Positions 42,437 through 51,461 of a stretch of 64,000 bases of DNA are shown in pieces. Both the position numbers and the translations under genes were made by a program. Every line of letters starts with the position of its first letter. Within the stretch, counting starts at the first letter, position 1. The DNA is taken from NCBI GenBank assembly GCA_902595725.1, contig CACJRJ010000001.1:16455-80454 (forward strand). The letters are read 5' to 3'. Under the pieces are notes generated by a model. The model did no database searches. It was not told the DNA's origin and saw only the letters and a program-made list of their open reading frames with translations. This DNA is from an uncultured Pelagibacteraceae bacterium. GTDB lineage: Bacteria > Pseudomonadota > Alphaproteobacteria > Pelagibacterales > Pelagibacteraceae.

Positions 42437-43132
42437 ATGATCGGAATATTAGGAGGAATGGGAACACAAGCAGGTTTAGATTTTTGTAACAAATTAGCAA
42501 AATTAAACCGAGGGAAGTTAGATCAGCAGTACCCAATGTTTATTCTTTACAATAAATCCAATACTCCAAAAAGACCTGAGAATTTAAAAAAATACTACAA
42601 TGTTTTAAAGGCGCTTGTTGAAGGTTGTAAAATGTTACAGAAAAATAAATGTAAATTTATTGTTATGCCATGTAATACTGCTCATTATTGGCACAAAGAT
42701 ATTCAAAAGAAAATTAAAATTCCTTTAATAAGTATGCCAAAAGAAGTTTATCTTGCTACAAAAAAAACATGTAAAAAAAATTCTACTATTGGTATTTTGT
42801 GCACAGAGGCAACTTTAAAAACAAAAATTTATAACAATTATTTTGATAAAAATTTTAAATTAATAAGTCCTGAAAAAAAGTTACAAAAAAAATCTGTAAA
42901 TAAAGCAATTAAGCTTGTTAAGATGGGTAAAGTTAAAGAAGCTGAAATAGCTCTAAGACCTGCAGTAAAATATTTAATAAAAAAAAAGTGTAAAAAAATT
43001 ATTTTAGGATGTACTGAATTGCCAATAGCTATTTTTGCTTACAAGTCCTTTAGAAAGGCTAAAGAATCAAAGCTTTTTATTGACCCAAATTTGTTGTTAG
43101 CTGAAGTTTGTATGGAAAAATATAATAAATAA
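42437..43132 (+). CDS. Aspartate/glutamate racemase family protein
   Basis: A 231-residue PLP-independent racemase. Both catalytic cysteines are present: C79 in MPCNTAHYW and C192 in LGCTELP. GILGGMGTQAGLDF at the N-terminus is typical of the aspartate racemase (RacD/YgeA) group. It would interconvert L- and D-aspartate or a related acid. It stands alone, divergent from the hydrolase operon and 40 bases before the radical SAM gene. Confidence 0.9.
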   Translation: MIGILGGMGTQAGLDFCNKLAKLNRGKLDQQYPMFILYNKSNTPKRPENLKKYYNVLKALVEGCKMLQKNKCKFIVMPCNTAHYWHKDIQKKIKIPLISMPKEVYLATKKTCKKNSTIGILCTEATLKTKIYNNYFDKNFKLISPEKKLQKKSVNKAIKLVKMGKVKEAEIALRPAVKYLIKKKCKKIILGCTELPIAIFAYKSFRKAKESKLFIDPNLLLAEVCMEKYNK

Positions 43133-43172
43133 AATTATAGTTTATTAGAATTGTTATAAAAAATTATTAATT

Positions 43173-45311
43173 ATGAGCAATACTAAATTAAAAATTTATC
43201 TAGGCGACATAACATATGACACTATAATATATGTTTCAGATACCATTCCAATTAATATTGGTTATGTAGGTTCATATATAAAAAAAAATTTTGGAGATAA
43301 AGTTGATATAGAATTATTCAAGTATCCAAATGATATACTTAAAAAGCTGAAGGAAGATCCTCCAGATATGATTGGCCTAAGTAATTATTCTTGGAATAGC
43401 AATCTATCAGAATTTATAGCCTCATTTGCTAAAAAAATTAATCCAAACGTTATTACTGTCCAGGGAGGAACAAATTTTCCTTATGACGAATATTCTCAAA
43501 AGAAATTTCTAATTAATAGACCCTCAACTGATGTTTATACTATCCTTGAAGGAGAAAAGTCATGTACAAACATCGTTCAAAGAATTTTTGATGTTAATAA
43601 AAATATAAAAAATTTTTTTGAAACACCTATCGATGGATGTATTTTTATAAAACCAGAGACTAGAAACACAAAAAATGTAACAACTGTTAAAGGAAAAATA
43701 TTGGATAGGATTAAAGATTTAGATGAAATTCCATCACCTTATTTGACTGGAATTTTAGATAAATTTTTTGATGGAAATTTAACTCCTTTCTTGGAAACTA
43801 ACAGAGGATGTCCTTTCACTTGTTCTTTTTGTCATACTGGTGATTTTTATTTTCATAAATTAAATAAATTTTCTGAGAAAAGAGTTAAAGAAGAAATAGA
43901 TTATATAGGAAAGAAAGCTGGTAAATTAGGTATAACAAATTTACATTTGGCAGATGTTAATTTTGGAATGTATCCAACTGATAAAAAAACTTGTGAATTT
44001 TTTTTAGAAAGTAAAAAAAAATATAATTGGCCACTTCAAATTATTGGAACAACTGGAAAAAACGCTAAAGAAAGAGTTATAGAGATAACTGGAATTCTAG
44101 GGGATATGTTCGCAATTAACATGGCCATGCAATCGATGAGCGAAACAGTTTTAAAAAACATTGAAAGAACAAATATTAAATTAGACCATATGGATACAAT
44201 TAACGAACATTTGAGAAAAGAAGGTAGAAATACAATGGGAGAGTTAATTGTACCGTTGCCAGGTGAAACAAAAGAAAGTTTTATTGATGGATTAAATACA
44301 ATGCTTAATTCAGGGGTTTCGTCTGTTTGTATTTATACGTTAATGATGCTTCATGGAACTAAATTCCAAGAACCTGAATATAGAAAAAAATTTGGATATG
44401 AAAGTAAATTTAGAATAGTTCCACTTGATTTTGGTGAATACGAAGGTCATAAAATTTTTGATTACGAAGAAGTAGGTATTGCTTCTAAAGATTTTTCTTT
44501 TGGTGATTATTTAGGAGCTAGAGCCATGGCACTATTAGTAGAGTCTTTACATAACGGAAGACCTTTTGATGAGTTTTTTAAGTATGCTAAGCTATTTGAT
44601 ATACAACCAGCAACAATGTTAAAAATATTATATGACAATATATCGAATGCTTCAGAAGATATTAAAAGAGTGGTTAATGATTTTATTAATGAAACTAAAG
44701 GTGAGTTGTGGGAAAGTGAAGAAGAGTTGTTGAAACATTACAGAAAAGAAGAAAATTATCAAAAATTAAAAAAAGGAGAAGTGGGTGGTAATCTAATTTA
44801 TAAATATAAATCTTTAAGTATAGTTAAATGCGGTTCAAGTTGGATAGATTTTATAGAAAAACAACTATTTGAAACAATAAAGGATAAATATCCAACTATG
44901 AAATCGTATTTGAAAATTGAAGATGAAATATCAGAAATAGCTAAATTTTGTAAATCAAAAATAAGTGGGTTGCTGGATGTAAATTCTGATGTAAGTCCTA
45001 TTTCAAGCAAATTTAATTATAATATAGTTGAATGGATTGATGAAGGGTGCATCAAAAGATTAAAAAATTATGAATTTGAGAATGGAAAAGAAAAAATATG
45101 TTTCGAATACTCAAATGATCAAATTGTAATGAGAAGGGATTATTTTAAAAGATATGGAACAGGCATAAACGCCTTATCAAAAATAGTTACTCGAATTGCT
45201 GGCCTAGAAAGCCAATTTAGAAAAATTAAAAATAATGAATTTAATGAATTAAGAAACATTTATAAAAAAGTTGATGATCAATGGCTCACTAAATATGCTA
45301 TGTCTGGATAG
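43173..45311 (+). CDS. Large radical SAM protein with B12-domain-like N-terminus
   Basis: A 712-residue protein. Residues 1-190 look like the Rossmann-type cobalamin-binding domain found in such enzymes (PPDMIGLSNYSW, TVQGGTNFP) but lack a DxHxxG B12-ligand motif. The radical SAM core starts with CPFTCSFCHTG: C213, C217, C220 ligate the 4Fe-4S cluster; the GELIVPLPGETKESFIDGL segment near 350-370 is also typical. Residues 450-712 are not recognised. Reaction unknown; methylthio- or methyltransfer to a glycan, lipid or small molecule is conceivable. Single gene. Confidence 0.85.
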   Translation: MSNTKLKIYLGDITYDTIIYVSDTIPINIGYVGSYIKKNFGDKVDIELFKYPNDILKKLKEDPPDMIGLSNYSWNSNLSEFIASFAKKINPNVITVQGGTNFPYDEYSQKKFLINRPSTDVYTILEGEKSCTNIVQRIFDVNKNIKNFFETPIDGCIFIKPETRNTKNVTTVKGKILDRIKDLDEIPSPYLTGILDKFFDGNLTPFLETNRGCPFTCSFCHTGDFYFHKLNKFSEKRVKEEIDYIGKKAGKLGITNLHLADVNFGMYPTDKKTCEFFLESKKKYNWPLQIIGTTGKNAKERVIEITGILGDMFAINMAMQSMSETVLKNIERTNIKLDHMDTINEHLRKEGRNTMGELIVPLPGETKESFIDGLNTMLNSGVSSVCIYTLMMLHGTKFQEPEYRKKFGYESKFRIVPLDFGEYEGHKIFDYEEVGIASKDFSFGDYLGARAMALLVESLHNGRPFDEFFKYAKLFDIQPATMLKILYDNISNASEDIKRVVNDFINETKGELWESEEELLKHYRKEENYQKLKKGEVGGNLIYKYKSLSIVKCGSSWIDFIEKQLFETIKDKYPTMKSYLKIEDEISEIAKFCKSKISGLLDVNSDVSPISSKFNYNIVEWIDEGCIKRLKNYEFENGKEKICFEYSNDQIVMRRDYFKRYGTGINALSKIVTRIAGLESQFRKIKNNEFNELRNIYKKVDDQWLTKYAMSG

Positions 45312-45355
45312 CAATGATTTTATTATAAGATTAAGTTTCTAAAAAAAAAATTGAA

Positions 45356-46009
45356 TTATTTTTTTTCGTTTACAACAAAAAATAATTTTCGTGGAAATGA
45401 ACCTTCTTCAAATTTATCTAGAGAAATATTTTTAAATCCATCTAACAATGAATTAACTTTTTCTTCTGAAAAATAATGAACAATAAATCCATCGTTTTCA
45501 TATAGGTCTTCTCCTACATGAGCTCCATTTTGAAAATCTCCATCTTTTGTATGACGAACTGTATAAATATTAATACCACCAGGTTTTAAAATTCTTTTAA
45601 TTTCGTTATTTAATTTTTGTAAATCATCTGTTGTTAAAGCCATACAATAAAGCATATGAGAATAGCATGCTTCTATCGAATTATCTTCAAATGGCAGTTT
45701 TTGTCTTACATCAAATAGTTTTGTTGAAATGTATTTAGATAAATTTTCTTTTTTAATTTTTTTATTAATAATTTCAATACCAGATGGACTATAATCTAAA
45801 GCAATTGTATGAATTGAGTTTTTTCCAAAAAATATAGTATCTCTTCCTAGTCCGGCTCCAATCTCAATTATTCTATCAATATTTTTTTTTTGAAAAAATT
45901 CTAAGGCTTTTTTTGCTGAGATACTTGGCTCAAGACCAAACATCTCAGGCTTATTTGAGAAATTTTTTTCCCAATGCTGAGATTGTTGGTCTAATTCGTT
46001 TTGATCCAA
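45356..46009 (-). CDS. SAM-dependent methyltransferase
   Basis: A 217-residue class I methyltransferase. Motif I is IIEIGAGLGRDTIFFG near residues 43-58, followed by IALDYSPSGIEI with the acidic residue of motif II, and LKPGGINIYTVRH as motif IV/V. Shape and length resemble the TehB-like or type-11 group. Substrate unknown. It lies 3 bases after the peroxiredoxin gene on the same strand. Confidence 0.85.
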   Translation of the reverse strand: MDQNELDQQSQHWEKNFSNKPEMFGLEPSISAKKALEFFQKKNIDRIIEIGAGLGRDTIFFGKNSIHTIALDYSPSGIEIINKKIKKENLSKYISTKLFDVRQKLPFEDNSIEACYSHMLYCMALTTDDLQKLNNEIKRILKPGGINIYTVRHTKDGDFQNGAHVGEDLYENDGFIVHYFSEEKVNSLLDGFKNISLDKFEEGSFPRKLFFVVNEKK

Positions 46010-46012
46010 GAC

Positions 46013-46675
46013 TTACTTATTAGGATCTGGTACTTTACGAAGATAAGGTTTTATTGTTTCCCATCCATCAGGATAGATTTTTTTTGCCTCATCATTTGTA
46101 ACTTTAGGTACAATAATAACGTCTTCACCTGGTTTCCAATTAGCAGGTGTAGCTATTTTGTGCTTCGCAGTACGTTGCATTGAATCAATTGTTCTTAATA
46201 TTTCATCAAAGTTTCTACCAGTGGTCATTGGATAAGTTAAAAATAAACCAATTCTTTTGTCTGGTCTAATAACATAAACGGTTCTCACTGTTTCATTGTC
46301 TACTGCGGTACGGCCCATAGATGTTGTTCCTGCATCACCTTCTAACATATTGTAAAGCTTAGCTACTGCTAGGTCTTCATCTGCAACAATTGGATAATTT
46401 GGTTTTAATCCACAAACATCTTTAATATCTTCTAACCATTTAACATGGTCTGATACTGGATCTACACTTAAGCCCATAACTTTTACATTTCTTTTTTCAA
46501 ACTCTGGCTTCATTTTAGCTAATGCACCAAGTTCAGTTGTACAAACTGGTGTAAAATCTTTTGGATGTGAAAATAAAACACCCCAACTATCCCCTAGCCA
46601 CTCATGCAAAGATAATTTTCCTTCTGAAGTTTCAGCTGTGAAATCTGGTGCCAAACTATTAATTTTTAATGTCAT
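46013..46675 (-). CDS. 1-Cys peroxiredoxin (Prx6 type)
   Basis: A 220-residue peroxidase. Start at ATG 46675 (MTLKINSLAPDFTAET), with RBS GAGAGGA just upstream; the longer ORF has no support. The peroxidatic cysteine is in FTPVCTTELG, and KRNVKVMGLSVDPVSDH, with the long C-terminal arm, mark the Prx6 group. It removes hydrogen and organic peroxides. It is divergent from the persulfide dioxygenase gene (84 bases between starts). Confidence 0.92.
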   Translation of the reverse strand: MTLKINSLAPDFTAETSEGKLSLHEWLGDSWGVLFSHPKDFTPVCTTELGALAKMKPEFEKRNVKVMGLSVDPVSDHVKWLEDIKDVCGLKPNYPIVADEDLAVAKLYNMLEGDAGTTSMGRTAVDNETVRTVYVIRPDKRIGLFLTYPMTTGRNFDEILRTIDSMQRTAKHKIATPANWKPGEDVIIVPKVTNDEAKKIYPDGWETIKPYLRKVPDPNK

Positions 46676-46759
46676 TTTTTTCCTCTCATTAGTATTTTTT
46701 GGAACAATTATAAACAAGATTGATTTGCTATGCAATTTTTTATAGTGTCCTTATTGCTT

Positions 46760-47452
46760 ATGATTTTTGAACAGCTCTTTGACACTAAATCTTCAACTTA
46801 TACTTACATTATATCAAGTGGAAAAGGTAGAGAGGCCTTAATAATTGATCCTGTAATTGAACATACAGATGAATATATAAAAATATTAAAAAATTTAGAA
46901 TTAAAATTAGTTAAAGTAATTGATACTCATATACATGCTGATCATGTCACTGGGTTAAATGAACTAAACAAAAGAACTAACTGTACCAGAATTATGGGAG
47001 AAAAATCTAAATCCGAAGTAATTGATTTAAGAATAAAAGATAGCGAAAAAATAAATGTAGAAAACATAGAACTTAAAGCAATTTATACTCCAGGTCATAC
47101 AGACTGTTCCTATAGTTATTTAATGAAAGATAGAGTTTTTACTGGTGATACTCTTTTAATAAATGGAACTGGGAGAACAGACTTTCAAAATGGAAGTGCG
47201 GAAGATGCTTACGAATCTTTGTTCAATAAATTATTAAAATTACCAAAAGATACTTTGGTATATCCAGCACATGATTATAATGGAAAAAAATATTCAACTA
47301 TTGAAAATGAAAAAAATAATAATCCAAGACTTCAAGTAAGTTCAAAAGAACAGTATGCAGAAATTATGAATAATCTAAACTTAGCAAATCCCAAAATGAT
47401 GGATGTTGCTATACCAGCAAATGTTAAAGGGCTTACTTTAGATAGATTGTAA
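46760..47452 (+). CDS. ETHE1-like persulfide dioxygenase (MBL fold)
   Basis: A 230-residue metallo-beta-lactamase-fold protein. Start at ATG 46760 (MIFEQLFDTKSSTYTY). The motif THIHADHVTGL (HxHxDH), GHTDCSYSYLM, FTGDTLLINGTGRTDFQNG and YPAHDYNGK match ETHE1-type sulfur dioxygenases, which use iron to oxidise glutathione persulfide to sulfite. It fits the sulfur theme with the Cys-rich peptide, cysE and cysK downstream on the same strand. Confidence 0.9.
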   Translation: MIFEQLFDTKSSTYTYIISSGKGREALIIDPVIEHTDEYIKILKNLELKLVKVIDTHIHADHVTGLNELNKRTNCTRIMGEKSKSEVIDLRIKDSEKINVENIELKAIYTPGHTDCSYSYLMKDRVFTGDTLLINGTGRTDFQNGSAEDAYESLFNKLLKLPKDTLVYPAHDYNGKKYSTIENEKNNNPRLQVSSKEQYAEIMNNLNLANPKMMDVAIPANVKGLTLDRL

Positions 47453-47507
47453 TTGGTGACAAATTTGACCTTGTATTTTAAATATCAACACATATTATAT
47501 TCATAGT

Positions 47508-47627
47508 ATGGCATGCGATAACCCAAAATGTAAATGTACAAATTGTATTAGTGATAGATGCACTTGTGATGGAATTAAAGAGTGCTCATGCAAACCTGAT
47601 TCGGGTGGTTGTTGTTGTAACAACTAA
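47508..47627 (+). CDS. Metallothionein-like cysteine-rich small protein
   Basis: A 39-residue ORF opening [13 protein letters not shown] and ending GGCCCNN. Cysteines are at 3, 8, 10, 13, 18, 20, 26, 28, 35, 36 and 37: 11 of 39 residues, mostly as CxC or CxxC pairs. This pattern resembles small bacterial metallothioneins that bind zinc, copper or cadmium. No signal peptide, so cytoplasmic. It stands between the persulfide dioxygenase and cysE, in the same direction. Cys codons are mostly TGT, like the host. Family membership is by composition only. Confidence 0.75.
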   Translation: MACDNPKCKCTNCISDRCTCDGIKECSCKPDSGGCCCNN

Positions 47628-47662
47628 CTGATCATTTAAATAATCAAAATAATTTAAATATC

Positions 47663-48232
47663 ATGAATAGTTTTCTAGAATCTATAATCAATAGGGATCC
47701 AGCTGCAAAATCCAAGCTGAGTGTAATATTAACTTACCCAGGTGTTAAAGCTGTTTTTTTTCATCGAATAGCAAATTTTTTTTCTATAGCTAAGTTTGAT
47801 TTAATCGCAAGAATAATTTCACAATTTTCAAGATTTTTAACCGGAATTGAAATTCATCCAAAAGCAAAAATAGGTGAAAATTTATTTATTGATCACGGCA
47901 TGGGAGTTGTTATTGGAGAAACTTCTGAAATTGGTAATAACGTAACTATATATCATATGGTCACTTTAGGTGGAATTTCTCCAAGTATAAATTCAGATGA
48001 TCAAAGAAACTCTAAAAGACATCCAACATTAATGGATAATGTTGTTGTGGGTTCTGGAGCTCAAGTTTTAGGACCTGTGGTAGTTGGTAAAAATGCAAAA
48101 ATAGGAGCCAATGCAGTTGTAACAAAAGATGTTCCAGAGAATGCAGTAATGGTTGGTATTCCTGCAAAAAATGTTGGTACTGCAACTGAAGAATTTAAAC
48201 CTTACGGTATTGCTAATGGAGATAATAAATGA
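47663..48232 (+). CDS. cysE: Serine O-acetyltransferase
   Basis: A 189-residue protein of the short CysE form. The left-handed beta-helix carries [28 protein letters not shown] with the catalytic His, and [19 protein letters not shown]. It acetylates serine to O-acetylserine for cysteine synthesis. The C-terminal tail is long enough for docking to CysK. Its stop overlaps the cysK start by 4 bases, so the two are coupled. Confidence 0.93.
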   Translation: MNSFLESIINRDPAAKSKLSVILTYPGVKAVFFHRIANFFSIAKFDLIARIISQFSRFLTGIEIHPKAKIGENLFIDHGMGVVIGETSEIGNNVTIYHMVTLGGISPSINSDDQRNSKRHPTLMDNVVVGSGAQVLGPVVVGKNAKIGANAVVTKDVPENAVMVGIPAKNVGTATEEFKPYGIANGDNK

Positions 48233-49230
48233 AAAATTCTCAAAATACCTTCATTGAAGGAATAGGAAATACTCCATTAATTAAACTCAAGGCTGCTTCA
48301 GAGATAACTGGCTGTAATATTTATGGTAAAGCTGAATATTTAAATCCTGGAGGATCAGTTAAAGATAGAGCAGCGTTAGCATTAATAAAAGATGCTCAAG
48401 AGAAAAAATTAATCTCAAAAGGTGGAATAATAGTTGAAGGTACTGCAGGCAATACTGGAATTGGTCTTTGTCTTATTGGAAATTCAATTGGTTATAAAAC
48501 GATAATTGTAATGAACGACAACCAAACGCAAGAAAAAAAAGATATGTTAAAAAACATAGGTGCTGATTTAAAACTGGTACCACCAAAACCTTACAAGGAC
48601 GACGGGAACTATGTAAAAGTTGCAAAAAGAGTAGCTGAAGAATTAAAAAGTACAAATAATCATGGTGTAGTTTGGGCTAATCAATTTGATAATACTGCTA
48701 ATGCTAAAGGGCACTATGAAACAACTGGACCAGAAATTTGGGAACAAACAGATGGAAAAGTAGATGGGTTTGTATGTTCATCTGGAACAGGCGGAACTAT
48801 CGGAGGTGTGAGCAGTTATTTAAAAGAAAAAAATAAAGATATAAAAATTTATTTATCCGATCCAACAGGTTCAGCTCTTTATAATTATATAAAGAATGGA
48901 GAATTAAAAAGTGAAGGAGGATCAATAACTGAAGGTATAGGTTCTAGTAGAGTTACAGCTAATTTTGCTGAAGCTAAAATAGATGGTGCATTTTCAATTG
49001 ATGATCATGAGTCTTTGCCTATACTATATGACTTAATTCAAAATGAAGGTTTAAGTCTTGGTACTAGTTGTGGAGTTAATATTGCAGGAGCAATAAGATT
49101 AGGGAAAGAACTTGGACCAGGAAAAACTATAGTGACTATTCTTTGCGATAAATCAGATAAATACAACTCTAAGATGTTTAATAAAAAATTTTTAGAAGAA
49201 AAAGGCTTACCATTTCCTAGTTGGATATAA
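48229..49230 (+). CDS. cysK: Cysteine synthase A
   Basis: A 333-residue PLP fold type II enzyme. [12 protein letters not shown] holds the PLP lysine, [10 protein letters not shown] the substrate loop and [15 protein letters not shown] the phosphate cup. It makes cysteine from O-acetylserine and sulfide. Overlaps cysE by 4 bases. Followed by an 89-base gap with a perfect dyad (49247-49266). Confidence 0.93.
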   Translation: MKNSQNTFIEGIGNTPLIKLKAASEITGCNIYGKAEYLNPGGSVKDRAALALIKDAQEKKLISKGGIIVEGTAGNTGIGLCLIGNSIGYKTIIVMNDNQTQEKKDMLKNIGADLKLVPPKPYKDDGNYVKVAKRVAEELKSTNNHGVVWANQFDNTANAKGHYETTGPEIWEQTDGKVDGFVCSSGTGGTIGGVSSYLKEKNKDIKIYLSDPTGSALYNYIKNGELKSEGGSITEGIGSSRVTANFAEAKIDGAFSIDDHESLPILYDLIQNEGLSLGTSCGVNIAGAIRLGKELGPGKTIVTILCDKSDKYNSKMFNKKFLEEKGLPFPSWI

Positions 49231-49246
49231 ATAACACATATCTGTT

Positions 49247-49266
49247 ATGTAACAAAGTTGTTACAT
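49247..49266. promoter_or_regulatory. Perfect 8-base-arm palindrome upstream of the small-gene run
   Basis: Arms ATGTAACA (49247-49254) and TGTTACAT (49259-49266) with the four-base centre AAGT. It lies 53 bases before the start at 49320 and 17 bases after the cysK stop. The lack of a T run speaks against a terminator; the size and spacing suit a dimeric repressor or activator operator for the following genes. A partly similar GTGTAACAAGTTGACAC occurs near 39491-39507 upstream of the small exported protein. Confidence 0.5.
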
Positions 49267-49319
49267 TATCAAATTAAAATTAATAAAATAATTTTTTGAT
49301 AAAAAAGAAAGGAGTAAAT

Positions 49320-49616
49320 ATGGTAAAAGAAATGCTTGCAATAGCAAGAATTAAATCTGGTGAAGGAAAATTTGAAAAATTCATGGGATTTATGCAATCA
49401 GATGAGGGAATGGCAGTAAGAAAAACTGTTGCTCATGTTGAAAAAACAGTTCCTGGAATAGGACCAGATAAAAGTTATGTTATGTTTAAAGTCTCGGTTC
49501 ATAATGAAGAAGAAATGAAGAAGTTTGCTTCAGGCAATAACCCTATTGCAAAACCTATTTTTGATGAATGTATCGAAGTTGTTGAAATGTATGAATTGAG
49601 TAAAGTTAATCTATAA
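49320..49616 (+). CDS. Hypothetical small alpha/beta-barrel-like protein
   Basis: A 98-residue soluble protein starting at ATG 49320 (MVKEMLAIARIKSGEG) behind the RBS AAAGGAG; the upstream TTG-type start of the longer ORF is not supported. Its pattern of strand-helix-strand-helix (KFEKFMGFMQSDEGM, SYVMFKVSVHNEEEMKKFA) resembles dimeric ferredoxin-like barrels. No catalytic residue is obvious. First of nine collinear genes. Confidence 0.7.
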   Translation: MVKEMLAIARIKSGEGKFEKFMGFMQSDEGMAVRKTVAHVEKTVPGIGPDKSYVMFKVSVHNEEEMKKFASGNNPIAKPIFDECIEVVEMYELSKVNL

Positions 49617-49628
49617 GGATTAATAAAA

Positions 49629-49919
49629 ATGACTGGATATGCAATATTTCAAATCGAAATAACTAACCCTGAAGAATATAAAAATTATGTAGCAAAAGCT
49701 TCAGGGATAGTTGCTAAATATGGAGGAGAATATTTGGTAAGAGGCGGAGATTACGAATGCGTTGAGGGTGAGTGGAAACTCCCAAGAACCGTCGTTGTTA
49801 AATTTCCCTCTTACGAAAAAGCTTTAGAGTTTTACAATTCTGAAGAATATAAACCAGTAAGACAGATACGGTTAGATAACTCTGTCGGAAATGTAATAAT
49901 AATTAAAGGAGCAAAATAA
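49629..49919 (+). CDS. DUF1330 family protein
   Basis: A 96-residue dimeric alpha-beta barrel protein: MTGYAIFQIEITNPEEYKNY, GGEYLVRGGDYECVEGEW, VVVKFPSYEKALEFYNSEEY and the NVIIIKG end are characteristic of DUF1330. Members are of unknown function, often beside small-molecule metabolism genes. 12 bases after the previous gene, 1 base before the next. Confidence 0.88.
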   Translation: MTGYAIFQIEITNPEEYKNYVAKASGIVAKYGGEYLVRGGDYECVEGEWKLPRTVVVKFPSYEKALEFYNSEEYKPVRQIRLDNSVGNVIIIKGAK

Positions 49920-49920
49920 T

Positions 49921-50241
49921 ATGTCTATTTTAGAAAAATACAGTGCTGCAATGACAAATAAAGATGAAGCAGCTATGAATGAACTTTTGCATGATGATTT
50001 TAAATTTACAATGCACAAATCAGGTAATTCTTTAAGCAAAGCTGATGTAATCAAATGGGCGATGAGCGGTGACATTAAACAAGATAAAACAAGAATTGTT
50101 TATGAAAATAATGAAGTTGGTATTCACCATGCATTCGTTACATTTGATGATGGAAATGTTGAGGCTGTAATGGCAGTTTATAAGTATAAAGATGGTAAGA
50201 TAATTGCTTTAGAAACTGGCGCAACGCCAATGCCTAAATAA
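49921..50241 (+). CDS. SnoaL/NTF2-like small protein
   Basis: A 106-residue protein with the NTF2-like cone fold pattern: a first helix (ILEKYSAAMTNKDEAAMNELL), then LHDDFKFTMHKSG and a beta sheet ending in VEAVMAVYKYKDGKIIALETGATPM. Family members are polyketide cyclases, isomerases or ligand-binding proteins. One base after the DUF1330 gene. Function unknown. Confidence 0.8.
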   Translation: MSILEKYSAAMTNKDEAAMNELLHDDFKFTMHKSGNSLSKADVIKWAMSGDIKQDKTRIVYENNEVGIHHAFVTFDDGNVEAVMAVYKYKDGKIIALETGATPMPK

Positions 50242-50250
50242 AGATTGTTA

Positions 50251-50634
50251 ATGAATAAAGCAATTGGTTTTGTAATGGTCGGTACTAATGATCTTGAAAA
50301 ATCAAGTAAGTTTTACGATGCTATATTAAATCATCTTAAAATGAAAAGAGTTACCGTAACAGAAAGATATATTGGATATGGTTTTAGTGAAGATGATGGA
50401 GCAAAATTTTATATTACAAAACCTCACAATAAAGAAAATGCTAATGCAGGAAATGGTACAATGGTTGCTTTGGCAGCTCAAACGAAAGAGGCGGTAGATA
50501 AATTTCATAAAACAGCAATAGAAAATGGTGCTGTTGATGAAGGAGCTCCAGGATTAAGATCGGATGGAAATTATTATGGTTATGTCCGTGATCATGACGG
50601 TAATAAAATTACAGCTAGATGTGTTTTAAGTTAA
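50251..50634 (+). CDS. VOC (glyoxalase) family protein
   Basis: A 127-residue protein starting at ATG 50251 (MNKAIGFVMVGTNDLEKSSKFYDAIL). The paired beta-alpha-beta-beta-beta modules, HFxD-like DLEKSSKFY, and DGNYYGYVRDHDGNKITARC at the end match the vicinal oxygen chelate family. Members use a metal for glyoxalase, dioxygenase or resistance roles. The stop abuts the next start directly. Confidence 0.88.
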   Translation: MNKAIGFVMVGTNDLEKSSKFYDAILNHLKMKRVTVTERYIGYGFSEDDGAKFYITKPHNKENANAGNGTMVALAAQTKEAVDKFHKTAIENGAVDEGAPGLRSDGNYYGYVRDHDGNKITARCVLS

Positions 50635-51225
50635 ATGAGCAATATTGATTTTTATTTTTCTATTGGAAGTACATACACATATCTTTCTGTAACAAGAATT
50701 TTAGATATGGAAAAAAAACATGGCGTAAAATTTAATTGGAAACCATTCAGTGTAAGAGTAATAATGAATGAAATGAATAACCATCCTTTTCCAGATGATA
50801 AAAAAAGTAAAGTTGATTACATGTGGAGAGATATTGAAAGAAGAGCAGAAGGTTATGGTTTTTCTGCAAAAACTCCTGTTCCGTATCCATTAACTCAATT
50901 TGACCTAGCAAATAAACTTGCAATACTTGGTTTAAAAGAAGATTGGGGAGTTGATTATGTAAGGCTCACTTATAAAAGATGGTTTCAAGAAAATAAAGAG
51001 CCTGCGGTAGAACCTAATATTTCTGAAATATGTTCTGAACTAAAACTAGATAAAGATAAAGTAATTTTAAATGCAAATTCCAAAGAAATAGAAAAAGAAT
51101 TTTTAGCAAATACGGATAGTGCACGTAACAATAAAGTTTTTGGCAGTCCATCATTTATTGTAAATAATGAGATTTTTTGGGGAGATGATAGAATGGAAGA
51201 TGCTATAAATTGGTCTAAAAAATAA
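50635..51225 (+). CDS. 2-Hydroxychromene-2-carboxylate isomerase (DsbA-like) family protein
   Basis: A 196-residue thioredoxin-fold protein of the HCCA isomerase/GST-kappa group: IDFYFSIGSTYTYLS at 3-17, FNWKPFSVRVIMNEM, and FGSPSFIVNNEIFWGDDRMEDA at the C-terminus. These use glutathione to isomerise aromatic intermediates or act on related compounds. No CxxC. It overlaps the following DUF2798 gene by one base. Confidence 0.88.
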   Translation: MSNIDFYFSIGSTYTYLSVTRILDMEKKHGVKFNWKPFSVRVIMNEMNNHPFPDDKKSKVDYMWRDIERRAEGYGFSAKTPVPYPLTQFDLANKLAILGLKEDWGVDYVRLTYKRWFQENKEPAVEPNISEICSELKLDKDKVILNANSKEIEKEFLANTDSARNNKVFGSPSFIVNNEIFWGDDRMEDAINWSKK

Positions 51226-51446
51226 TGTTAAAAAAAAAATATTCTAATTTTATTTTTATTTTAATTATGGGTTTTGGAATGAGCTTGTTTATGACCTTAA
51301 TTATTACATATATTAATACTGGAATGGATAGTGAATATGCTCAAAGATTTTTTAAAGCATGGTCAGTAAGTTTACCAATAGCAATAATTACATCTCTAGT
51401 TGTAGGTCCACCAACAAAAAAATTTGTAGATAAAATTACTAATTAA
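51225..51446 (+). CDS. DUF2798 family small membrane protein
   Basis: A 73-residue protein with two membrane helices (about 9-30 and 44-63). The patterns FIFILIMGFGMSLFMT and FFKAWSVSLPIAIITSLVVGPPTKKFVDKI match DUF2798. Function unknown. It shares a base with the upstream isomerase gene and precedes the SMR pair by 15 bases. Confidence 0.82.
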   Translation: MLKKKYSNFIFILIMGFGMSLFMTLIITYINTGMDSEYAQRFFKAWSVSLPIAIITSLVVGPPTKKFVDKITN

Positions 51447-51461
51447 TAATAATCTTTAGTT

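Noticed and set aside
46013..46735. Longer N-terminal form of the Prx6-type peroxiredoxin
   Set aside because: The extra residues are outside the family pattern, and a good RBS precedes the internal ATG at 46675.
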